Shown here: positions 1 through 5,865 of the stretch, piece by piece
Layout of the letters: each line of letters begins with the position of its first letter
Numbering within the stretch: position 1 is the first letter of the stretch
Source: an uncultured Lachnospiraceae bacterium
GTDB lineage: Bacteria; Bacillota; Clostridia; Lachnospirales; Lachnospiraceae
Reading direction: 5' to 3'
Length of the DNA stretch: 10,339 bases
Assembly: GCA_910577165.1 (NCBI GenBank)
Contig: CAJTLX010000078.1
Coordinates: 1-10,339, forward strand
Program-made: the position numbers and the translations under genes
Notes under the pieces: generated by a model
Database searches by the model: none
The model's input: the letters and a program-made list of their open reading frames with translations, nothing else
Told to the model about the DNA's origin: nothing

Positions 1-807
1 GAGTTAGAGGGGACTTTACGCGAAAATGATCTGGACGAGATTGTGGTGACACTTGGAATTAACGAGTATATCAAATTGGAACGGCTTGTCGGGATCTGTG
101 AAAAATCCGGCGTTCACACAAAATTTATCCCCGATTACCGCAGCGTGATCCCGACGGTGGCGGTTATGGAGGATCTAGATGGGCTGCCCGCGATCAATAT
201 CCGAAACGTGCCATTAAATAATGTAGTTAACCATCTAGTCAAACGTGTTTGCGATTTGATCGGAGCGTCGATCGCTCTGCTGATCTCTTTGATTCCAATG
301 ATTATTATTGCCGTGATTATAAAATGTACTTCAGAAGGACCGGTGATCTTTTCACAGGTGCGCGTTGGGCTGCACAACAAGGAATTTAAGATGTACAAGT
401 TCCGCTCGATGCAGGTGCAGAATGAAAAGAAAGAGAGAAAGGCGTGGACGACAGCGAATGATGCGCGCGTCACGGGCATCGGACGTTTTATCCGAAAGAC
501 AAGCTTAGATGAGCTTCCGCAGCTGATCAATATTATTAAGGGGGATATGAGCCTGATTGGACCTCGTCCGGAACGACCATATTTTGTCGAGAAATTCCGC
601 GAGGAGATCCCCCGCTATATGATTAAGCATCAGGTGCGCCCGGGGCTTTCCGGATGGGCACAGGTCAATGGCTACCGTGGTGACACATCCATCAAAAAGA
701 GAATCGAATATGATCTCTACTATATTGAAAACTGGTCGATCGGTTTAGATATCAAGATATTGTTTTTAACTCTGTTTAAAGGCTTTATCAATAAAAATGC
801 GTATTAA
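1..807 (+). CDS. Undecaprenyl-phosphate sugar phosphotransferase (WcaJ-like), 5'-truncated
   Basis: This enzyme family transfers a hexose-1-phosphate from a UDP-sugar to undecaprenyl phosphate at the inner face of the membrane, the first step of exopolysaccharide or capsule repeat-unit assembly. The frame is open from base 1, so the gene begins upstream and only the last 268 codons are visible. The first ~50 residues look like the end of the Rossmann-like (CoA-binding-type) middle domain. A hydrophobic segment follows at 268-330, then the conserved catalytic core: YKFRSM (about 397-414), the Asp-Glu pair of SLDELPQ (508-513), GDMSLIGPRPER (543-578) and VRPGLSGWAQVNGYRGDT (631-684). The stop is TAA at 805-807. 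Full-length relatives are about 450-480 residues, so roughly 200 are missing. A GTG at 43 is in frame but lies inside the conserved fold and is not a believable start. The exact sugar (glucose, galactose or another) cannot be read from the sequence. A hairpin follows and clpX starts 57 bases later. Confidence 0.93.
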   Translation, partial: ELEGTLRENDLDEIVVTLGINEYIKLERLVGICEKSGVHTKFIPDYRSVIPTVAVMEDLDGLPAINIRNVPLNNVVNHLVKRVCDLIGASIALLISLIPMIIIAVIIKCTSEGPVIFSQVRVGLHNKEFKMYKFRSMQVQNEKKERKAWTTANDARVTGIGRFIRKTSLDELPQLINIIKGDMSLIGPRPERPYFVEKFREEIPRYMIKHQVRPGLSGWAQVNGYRGDTSIKKRIEYDLYYIENWSIGLDIKILFLTLFKGFINKNAY

Positions 808-811
808 ATTT

Positions 812-832
812 AAGAACGCCTCTGGCGTTCTT
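812..832 (+). terminator. Short perfect hairpin after the sugar transferase
   Basis: AAGAACGCC (812-820) and GGCGTTCTT (824-832) form a perfect 9-bp stem with a 3-base TCT loop, just after the stop at 807. The base of the stem is A-T pairs, so a short U stretch lies in the 3' arm, but the bases after it (TGCTGCGG) are not U-rich. It could be a weak or partial terminator separating the polysaccharide operon from clpX, or a processing or stability hairpin. Confidence 0.5.
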
Positions 833-864
833 GCTGCGGGGCGCATAAGAAAGGGAGGTTTCTC

Positions 865-2250
865 ATGAGTGAGGAAGAAAAAGGTAAGGAAGAGTATTGT
901 TATTTGTGTCGCAGATCAGAAAAAATTGTGGGTAAGCTGATACAGCTGCCGCAAAATATCCGTGTATGTCAGGATTGTCTGCAAAAATCCATTGATCTGA
1001 TTGAGGGGGGAAATCACCCGCTGTTTAACGGAATGATCGATCCGTCAATGTTTATGGGGGCAATTCCGCCGATAAGCAATGTTCCACCGATGAATCAGAG
1101 GCGGAAGACAAAGGAGAAGGAGCAGACAAAGAAGGAGAAAAATGCAAAAAAGGGCGATGCAGTAATGCCAGCAGTGCCAGTGCCACACCGGATCAAGGCA
1201 CAGCTTGATGAGTATGTGATCGGGCAGGAACAGGCAAAAAAAGCGATAGCAGTCGCCGTTTATAATCACTATAAAAGAATCCGGGATGACGGGGCGGACG
1301 GCGTGGAGATTGAGAAGTCAAATATCTTGATGCTTGGACCTACAGGGAGCGGCAAGACCTATATGGTACAGACCCTGGCAAAGCTTTTGGATGTGCCGCT
1401 TGCGATAACGGACGCGACTTCGCTTACGGAGGCCGGATATATCGGGGATGATGTGGAGAGCGTTCTCTCAAAGCTGCTTGCGGCGGCGGATAACGATGTG
1501 GATCGGGCAGAGATGGGAATTGTCTTTATTGATGAGATCGATAAAATTGCCAAAAAGCGCAATACCAACAGCCGTGATGTGAGTGGGGAGGCAGTTCAGC
1601 AGGGATTATTAAAGCTTTTGGAGGGCGCGGATGTGGAGGTGCCTGTCGGTGCGACTTCAAAGAACGCTATGGTGCCGATGACCACACTAAGTACACGCAA
1701 TATTCTTTTTATCTGCGGTGGGGCGTTTTCCGGGCTTGGCAAGGTGATAAAGGAGCGTTTAAATAAGGCTTCCACCATCGGGTTTTCCGGCGAGTTGCGG
1801 GATAAGTACGACAAAGAAAAAAATATTTTAAAATATGCAACCGCAGAGGATTTAAGAGAGTTCGGCATGATTCCGGAATTTTTGGGGCGTTTGCCGGTAG
1901 TCTGCACATTGGAAGATTTAAGCCGGGATATGTTGGTTTCTATTCTTACTGAGCCGAAGAACGCGATTATCAAACAGTACAAAAAGCTTTTTGCGATGGA
2001 TGAAGTCGAACTTTGTTTTGAGCTGGAAGCCCTTGAACTTATCGCGGAGCGGGCACTTGAGAAAAAGACGGGTGCGCGGGCACTTAGGGCTATTTTAGAG
2101 GAATTTATGTTAGATATCATGTATGAGATCCCGAAGGATGATACAATTGGGCGCGTGACCATCACAAGGGATTATATGGAGCAGAAAGGGGCCCCGGGAA
2201 TCGAACTTCGATCAGGGAGCGTCCGTGCACTGCCGATGCAGCATGGATAA
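865..2250 (+). CDS. clpX: Divergent orphan ClpX-type AAA+ protein unfoldase
   Basis: ClpX hexamers unfold tagged proteins and feed them to the ClpP peptidase in the cytoplasm. An AAGGGAGG ribosome binding site (851-858) fixes the ATG at 865. The N-terminal C4 zinc finger is present (Cys12, Cys15, Cys35, Cys38). A long Lys/Glu-rich linker follows (about residues 48-105), which accounts for the 461 residues against about 420 in typical ClpX. The AAA+ module is intact: Walker A GPTGSGKT (158-165), pore loop GYIG (191-194), Walker B with Asp223-Glu224, arginine finger in GRLP (Arg342) and sensor-2 GARALR (Arg405). The ClpP-docking IGF tripeptide is present (305-307). Where housekeeping ClpX has the RKH loop, this protein has a different stretch (about 260-275, ATSKNAMVP) with no Arg-Lys-His. 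No clpP, tig or lon is adjacent. I infer a second, specialised ClpX paralog acting on a narrower substrate set; the family assignment itself is secure. Confidence 0.95.
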   Translation: MSEEEKGKEEYCYLCRRSEKIVGKLIQLPQNIRVCQDCLQKSIDLIEGGNHPLFNGMIDPSMFMGAIPPISNVPPMNQRRKTKEKEQTKKEKNAKKGDAVMPAVPVPHRIKAQLDEYVIGQEQAKKAIAVAVYNHYKRIRDDGADGVEIEKSNILMLGPTGSGKTYMVQTLAKLLDVPLAITDATSLTEAGYIGDDVESVLSKLLAAADNDVDRAEMGIVFIDEIDKIAKKRNTNSRDVSGEAVQQGLLKLLEGADVEVPVGATSKNAMVPMTTLSTRNILFICGGAFSGLGKVIKERLNKASTIGFSGELRDKYDKEKNILKYATAEDLREFGMIPEFLGRLPVVCTLEDLSRDMLVSILTEPKNAIIKQYKKLFAMDEVELCFELEALELIAERALEKKTGARALRAILEEFMLDIMYEIPKDDTIGRVTITRDYMEQKGAPGIELRSGSVRALPMQHG

Positions 2251-2259
2251 TATCGGCAG
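2230..2259 (+). other. Stem-loop spanning the clpX stop codon
   Basis: CTGCCGAT (2230-2237) pairs perfectly with ATCGGCAG (2252-2259) around a 14-base loop that contains the clpX stop TAA (2248-2250). No U tract follows, so it is not a classical intrinsic terminator. It may protect the 3' end of the message or be chance. Confidence 0.35.
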
Positions 2260-2278
2260 GAGTGGAAGCAAGAACCGA

Positions 2279-2307
2279 TGGAAAATTGCTGCGAAATCTG
2301 TTATACT
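2279..2307 (+). promoter_or_regulatory. SigA-type promoter with extended -10 for the C39 peptidase gene
   Basis: A -35-like TGGAAA (2279-2284, four of six to consensus) is followed after exactly 17 bases by TATACT (2302-2307, five of six). TG at 2299-2300 gives the extended -10 form TGnTATACT. It lies between the clpX stop and the AGGAGG ribosome binding site (2325-2330) of the gene starting at 2342. Predicted transcription would start near 2314, giving a short leader. This suggests the peptidase gene is transcribed independently of clpX. Confidence 0.6.
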
Positions 2308-2341
2308 GCGGATAGCACAATGACAGGAGGAGGCAGAAAGA

Positions 2342-3511
2342 ATGAAAAAGAAGAAAAATCGATTAAGTAATCTTATCAAATGGGAGTTAATTTGTCTGGT
2401 TGCCGTCACATTTTTAGTGGCGGGGCTGATCAAATGGTCGGAGGGGCGTGTTGGTTCCGCGGGCGAGGGGAACACAAAACAGACCGCATCCGGCACAGTA
2501 GAGGCACAGGAAGGTTCTGAAGGAAAAGATTTAGAACCAGATTTTACTGCATCAATGAGGGAGATAACCCCGAAGCCAGGAGATCAAATGCAGACAGGGG
2601 GAGAAAAAGAGGAAGAAGAGATACCTTCTCCTACCCAGGGGATAGAAAATCCGGTGCAGAATCCAGAAAGTAGCATAACAAGTACACCAGTTCCTACCAA
2701 AGAGATAGAAAATCTGAATCCGACGAGTACGCCGCGCCCAACCCCGACAAAAAAGCCGGAGAGTACACCTAGTCAAACCGCTACCTCAACTCCGACGAAA
2801 AAACCGGAGAGCAAACCTAGTCAAACCGTCACTCCAGTTCCAACGAAAAAGCCGGAGAGTACTCCAACTCCGGAAAATACGCCAACGCCTAAGCCAGAGT
2901 ATGCCGATGGGATGGATGGAGAATTTATCGACTCGCTCGGCACAGCGCAGAGTGGGGAGTGGATCACCGCGGACGGAGCAGTGGATACCCTGTATTATAT
3001 GCAGACGGATTCCCGCTGGGGGAATAAAATCTATGGCGGGGAGGACACCATTGCAAAATATGCATGTGGTCCAACATCCATGGCGATTGTTGTTTCAAGT
3101 TTGACGGATATTAAGATCGATCCTGTACAGATGTCTGGCTGGGCATTTGACAAGGGGTACTGGTATCCAAAGAGCGGTTCGCTGCACTCGGTGGTGAACG
3201 GAACAGCAAAGGCTTTCGGACTAAAATCGGAGGGTGTTGGCAATGATGCCGACACGCAAAAGAAGGTGACGGATGCATTAAAGAAAGGTGACATGGCGGT
3301 AGTGCTGATGGGCAAAGGCCATTTTACCAAGGGTGGTCATTTTATTGTGCTGCGCGGGATCACGGCGGAGGGCAAGATTTTAGTTGCGGACTGTAACAGC
3401 CGGGAAAATACGATGACAGAATGGGATTTCGAAACGATTCAGTCAGAGGCAAAATGGGCTTCGGACGGCGGTCCGTTCTGGATTATACGCAATCCGAATA
3501 TAATGCAGTAA
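2342..3511 (+). CDS. Membrane-anchored or secreted C39-like (papain-fold) cysteine peptidase with Pro/Thr linker
   Basis: The C-terminal domain resembles the C39-like peptidases common in secreted Firmicutes proteins, which act outside the membrane. The ATG at 2342 follows a strong AGGAGG (2325-2330). A lysine-rich start (MKKKKNR) and one hydrophobic helix at about residues 15-31 form a signal anchor or uncleaved signal peptide. An acidic and then Pro/Thr/Lys-rich linker occupies about residues 40-185 and holds three 48-bp repeats. The catalytic-looking domain begins near residue 212 at LYYMQTDSRWG. It has the nucleophile motif YACGPTS (Cys242), histidine in GGHFIVLRG (His333) and the third residue in VADCNS (Asp350 or Asn352). 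Motif order and spacing match an active enzyme. A strong hairpin follows the stop. The substrate is unknown; peptidoglycan cross-bridges or surface proteins are possible, and bacteriocin-leader processing is unlikely because no ABC transporter is fused. Confidence in the fold is high, in activity moderate. Confidence 0.85.
   Translation: MKKKKNRLSNLIKWELICLVAVTFLVAGLIKWSEGRVGSAGEGNTKQTASGTVEAQEGSEGKDLEPDFTASMREITPKPGDQMQTGGEKEEEEIPSPTQGIENPVQNPESSITSTPVPTKEIENLNPTSTPRPTPTKKPESTPSQTATSTPTKKPESKPSQTVTPVPTKKPESTPTPENTPTPKPEYADGMDGEFIDSLGTAQSGEWITADGAVDTLYYMQTDSRWGNKIYGGEDTIAKYACGPTSMAIVVSSLTDIKIDPVQMSGWAFDKGYWYPKSGSLHSVVNGTAKAFGLKSEGVGNDADTQKKVTDALKKGDMAVVLMGKGHFTKGGHFIVLRGITAEGKILVADCNSRENTMTEWDFETIQSEAKWASDGGPFWIIRNPNIMQ
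2744..2869 (+). repeat. 48-bp tandem repeat encoding the Pro/Thr/Lys linker
   Basis: Units start at 2744, 2792 and 2840, exactly 48 bases apart; the third is partial. Each encodes about 16 residues of the form PTKKPESxPSQTxT. Two full units and the partial third are nearly identical in protein and still alike in DNA, which indicates expansion by slippage or unequal crossing-over. The linker probably spans the cell wall and may vary in length between strains. Confidence 0.85.
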
Positions 3512-3524
3512 TGCTTTGAGAAAG

Positions 3525-3554
3525 GTGGGGTCAGCTCATAAAAGCTGACCCCAT
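3525..3554 (+). terminator. Strong 10-11 bp hairpin between the peptidase and subtilase genes
   Basis: GGGGTCAGCT (3527-3536) pairs perfectly with AGCTGACCCC (3543-3552) around a CATAAA loop. A T-A pair (3526/3553) and a G-U pair (3525/3554) extend the stem. The bases after it (ATATTATTATGG) are A/T-rich but not a true U run. It sits 13 bases after the peptidase stop and ends six bases before the next ATG (3561), so it may act as an attenuating terminator, a translation switch, or both. Confidence 0.65.
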
Positions 3555-3560
3555 ATTATT

Positions 3561-5294
3561 ATGGATTGTAGGGAGGCAATATACTCGCAGAATATGCAGG
3601 AATTTTTTGTGCAGCGTGCCGCGCCGCTTGCCGAATTGCAGGAAATGTATAAGTTTGACTGTATTTTGCCACTAGATGAACAGTATGCAGTAGGATATGC
3701 GAATTCTGGTCTTGTCGGCAATGTGACTTTGGGGTTTCCTGCCATCTATGCTTCCGTGCCAAAATGTTATGCGATTATGGAGGAGGCTTCTGATGGCGGG
3801 GAGGCAGTATCAAGCACTCCGGTGCTGGAGGCAATGGGGATTGCAAGGCTTAACCGGCTTCCCTATTTAGATCTGTCAGGGCGGGGAGTGATGATTGGTT
3901 TTATCGATACGGGAATTGACTATACCCATCCAGTGTTTATCCGCTCTGACGGCACAAGCCGGATCGCCGCCATCTGGGATCAGACGGCAGAGCAGGGAAA
4001 TTTGCCACAGGGATTTACGTTCGGAGCGGAGTATACGGGGGAGGAATTGACACGGGCAATAAAGAGCGAAACTCCCCTAGAAATTGTGCCGGAGAGGGAT
4101 GAAAATGGGCATGGAACATTTGTGGCGGGAGTGGCAGCGGGGAATAATGATCGCACCGCAAGTTTTTCCGGCACGGCACCTTTTGCAGAAATTGTAATGG
4201 TAAAGTTGAAACCGGCGAAGATTTACTTAAAAGAATTCTATCAGATTCCGCAGGATGCGATCTGTTTTCAGGAGACGGATATTGCCTGGGGCGTGCAGTA
4301 TCTGATAGCAAAAGCCGCTGCTGCCAGAATGCCATTGGTGCTTTGCATGACACTTGGAACCAATTCGGGCGGACATTCTGGCAGGGGAGTTTTGGATAGT
4401 ATGTTAAATTCCGTTGCGGACAGATATCGTATGTGTGTTGTGACTTCAACGGGCAATGAGTCCGGGTATGGTCTGCATTACCGTTCCGCCGGAACCGGAT
4501 CGGAGTACGAGGAAGTAGAACTGCGAATCGGGGAGAGAGAGCAGGGATTTACCATGGAATTGTGGGCGGAATCGTTGAACCAGTATTCCGTCTCGGTAAT
4601 CTCACCGACCGGTGAATTGATCCGGCGCACTCCGGAGAGGAGAAACCATACACAGCATATGAATTTTCTGTTTGAGGACACAAAGATCTGTCTGAATTAT
4701 TTTATGGCAGAGGGAAGAACGGGAAATCAGTTAATTCTGATGCGGGTGACGGATCCAACTTCCGGGATCTGGAGGTTTCAAGTATATGAGGATCGTGCAT
4801 TTGGTGGTGGGTTTGATCTCTGGCTCCCCGTGCATAATTTCGTGACGGAGGACACATATTTTCTGCGATCCGATCCCTATGTGACCATCACCGATCCCGG
4901 CAATACCAGCGAGCCGATTACCATAGCGTCCTATCGGGCGCAGGACAATGCTGTCGCGCTGCATTCCGGACGTGGATTTACGAGAGTTGGTGAGCGAAAG
5001 CCGGATGTGGCATCGCCGGGAGTAGATATTTATGGGCCAGAAGCCTATGGCAGTTTTCAGACCAGAAGCGGCGGGGGTGTGGCAGCAGCACTTACAGCGG
5101 GGGGATGCGCGCTCTTTCTTGAGTGGGCGGTGGTGGATGGCAGACAGCCGCAGATCCGCACACAGGAGATCAAACGCCTGATGAAAGGCGGAGCAGAACG
5201 GGAAGGTCTAGTAACGGTTTCGCGGGAGATAGGCTATGGGTTTGTCAACTTTTTTGGGATGTTTGAGGAATTGCGGATGGTGGCGGGAAATTAG
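3561..5294 (+). CDS. Csp-like S8 subtilase with catalytic Ser replaced by Gly (probable pseudoprotease)
   Basis: Subtilases of this clostridial group resemble the Csp proteins that process or regulate spore cortex hydrolases. There is no signal peptide; residues 1-100 look like a Csp-type prodomain. The catalytic Asp is in IGFIDTGIDYTHP (Asp116), His in ENGHGTFVAGVAAG (His184) and the oxyanion Asn in TSTGNES (Asn299). A beta-rich insert of about 150 residues (roughly 310-460) fits the jelly-roll domain of the Csp group. Near the C-terminus the usual RSGTSxAAA reads RSGGGVAAA (502-510). Gly506, codon GGT at 5076-5078, thus occupies the nucleophile position and Gly505 replaces the Thr. The rest of the frame is intact to TAA at 5292-5294. 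I infer a catalytically dead but maintained protein. The ATG at 3561 has no ordinary ribosome binding site. An in-frame ATG at 3594 lies 17 bases after AGGGAGG (3570-3576), too far to be convincing. I prefer 3561 because its N-terminus resembles, from memory, those of relatives. Confidence 0.93.
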   Translation: MDCREAIYSQNMQEFFVQRAAPLAELQEMYKFDCILPLDEQYAVGYANSGLVGNVTLGFPAIYASVPKCYAIMEEASDGGEAVSSTPVLEAMGIARLNRLPYLDLSGRGVMIGFIDTGIDYTHPVFIRSDGTSRIAAIWDQTAEQGNLPQGFTFGAEYTGEELTRAIKSETPLEIVPERDENGHGTFVAGVAAGNNDRTASFSGTAPFAEIVMVKLKPAKIYLKEFYQIPQDAICFQETDIAWGVQYLIAKAAAARMPLVLCMTLGTNSGGHSGRGVLDSMLNSVADRYRMCVVTSTGNESGYGLHYRSAGTGSEYEEVELRIGEREQGFTMELWAESLNQYSVSVISPTGELIRRTPERRNHTQHMNFLFEDTKICLNYFMAEGRTGNQLILMRVTDPTSGIWRFQVYEDRAFGGGFDLWLPVHNFVTEDTYFLRSDPYVTITDPGNTSEPITIASYRAQDNAVALHSGRGFTRVGERKPDVASPGVDIYGPEAYGSFQTRSGGGVAAALTAGGCALFLEWAVVDGRQPQIRTQEIKRLMKGGAEREGLVTVSREIGYGFVNFFGMFEELRMVAGN

Positions 5295-5361
5295 GAAGAC
5301 GGGTATAAAATCCGTGCAAAGTTGAAAGTTGAACCAGGATCAAGTAAATATTGGGAAAATG

Positions 5362-5409
5362 ATGGCTTTAGTTTTTCGTGCTGAGAGTGCGGGCTGAAGC
5401 CATTTTTTT
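5362..5409 (+). terminator. Intrinsic terminator after the subtilase gene
   Basis: ATGGCTTTAG (5362-5371) pairs with CTGAAGCCAT (5394-5403) with one G-U pair, enclosing a 22-base loop. A run of seven T follows directly (5403-5409). It lies 67 bases after the subtilase stop in the correct orientation. Confidence 0.75.
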
Positions 5410-5432
5410 AGTACAGCATTCATCCTTCTTGC

Positions 5433-5489
5433 ACACACTACCCAGGGAGAATTTATTTTCGCTTCGCGCTTATCAATTCTCCTGTGTGT
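5433..5489. repeat. Compound inverted repeat (possible structured RNA or second terminator)
   Basis: GGAGAATT (5446-5453) pairs with AATTCTCC (5475-5482) around a 21-base loop that contains CGCTTCGCGC. Outside it, ACACAC (5433-5438) can pair with GTGTGT (5484-5489) across an asymmetric bulge of seven bases. A run of seven T lies 17 bases downstream (5506-5512). The two-part stem is unlikely to be chance, but I recognise no known RNA family or mobile element. Confidence 0.5.
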
Positions 5490-5558
5490 TCTGGACTTCT
5501 GCTGATTTTTTTCTTTTGGAATTAAGGAACAGTTAAATTCTTTCTTTTGGGCAAAACT

Positions 5559-5580
5559 CATAAATAATTTATGATATTAT
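5559..5580 (+). promoter_or_regulatory. Candidate extended -10 promoter overlapping a palindrome
   Basis: TATTAT (5575-5580, five of six to TATAAT) is preceded by TGA (5572-5574), giving TGnTATTAT. No good -35 element is seen at normal spacing; TTGGGC (5547-5552) is too far. The perfect palindrome CATAAAT-A-ATTTATG (5559-5573) overlaps the TG element and could be an operator. Transcription from here would give a leader of about 280 bases before the ATG at 5866. Confidence 0.4.
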
Positions 5581-5605
5581 GCACGAAAATCAGGTATTTT
5601 CCATA

Positions 5606-5665
5606 ACTGGTATAAAATTTATAGGAATGGTGCAAAATTCTGTGAAATGGTGCAAAATCCGGATT
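5606..5665. repeat. Three tandem 20-bp-phased repeats with core GGTryAAAAT
   Basis: ACTGGTATAAAAT (5606), AATGGTGCAAAAT (5626) and AATGGTGCAAAAT (5646) start exactly 20 bases apart. The last two share a perfect 13-mer and the first matches 10 of 13. The spacing is about two helical turns, so all copies would face the same side of the DNA. A fourth, isolated core (GGTATAAAATCC) is at 5302-5313. This pattern fits a cooperative regulator-binding array. Confidence 0.6.
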
Positions 5666-5736
5666 TTGGTCTTGAAAATTATTGGAGGAAAAAGGTATTT
5701 TTATTGTAAAAGTCCCATTGAGGTGTTACAGTCAGA

Positions 5737-5753
5737 AAATTATCAGATAATTT
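5737..5753. promoter_or_regulatory. AT-rich palindrome, possible operator
   Basis: AAATTATC (5737-5744) and GATAATTT (5746-5753) form a perfect 8-bp inverted repeat around a single A. It lies about 110 bases before the ATG at 5866 and could bind a dimeric repressor. In such A/T-rich DNA, chance remains possible. Confidence 0.35.
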
Positions 5754-5775
5754 AATCCTTACAATTTATTTTAAG

Positions 5776-5804
5776 AATTATTTTTGGAAACAAAATTATT
5801 TTTG
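5776..5804. repeat. Direct repeat AATTATTTTTG, 18 bases apart
   Basis: AATTATTTTTG occurs at 5776-5786 and again at 5794-5804 in the leader of the surface-protein gene. The function is unknown; it may simply reflect A/T-rich slippage. Confidence 0.4.
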
Positions 5805-5865
5805 ATAATCTGTTTGGAAATTTGTTCTGAAATTTTCTGAAAAGTTAGAGAGAAGGAGGATAAAT

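Larger units (their letters stand above)
5295..5865. other. 571-bp intergenic region, non-coding
   Basis: There is no convincing gene on either strand. It contains, in order, a GGTATAAAATCC motif (5302-5313), an intrinsic terminator (5362-5409), a compound inverted repeat (5433-5489), T-rich stretches (5506-5512, 5540-5548), a palindrome next to an extended -10 element (5559-5580), three 20-bp-phased repeats (5606-5665), an AT palindrome (5737-5753) and a pair of direct repeats (5776-5804). The second half is very A/T-rich. It probably controls the operon starting at 5866. Confidence 0.7.

Noticed and set aside
43..807. Sugar transferase starting at the GTG at position 43
   Set aside because: The frame is open and protein-like from base 1, there is no ribosome binding site, and the start would cut into a conserved domain.
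2190..2212. Stretch resembling the reverse complement of a tRNA T-arm (GGGAATCGAACTTCGA), which might mark a tRNA or attachment site
   Set aside because: It lies inside the clpX coding frame, no acceptor, anticodon or D arms can be built around it, and no repeat or integrase is nearby.
5606..5665. CRISPR array
   Set aside because: The 20-base period leaves no spacer of normal size, the repeats are imperfect and no cas gene is present.
5627..5755. Small open frame of 42 codons starting with ATGGTGCAAAAT in the repeat array
   Set aside because: There is no properly spaced ribosome binding site, the ATG is part of the repeated DNA motif, and the composition is not protein-like. A 20-codon frame from 5647 fails for the same reasons.
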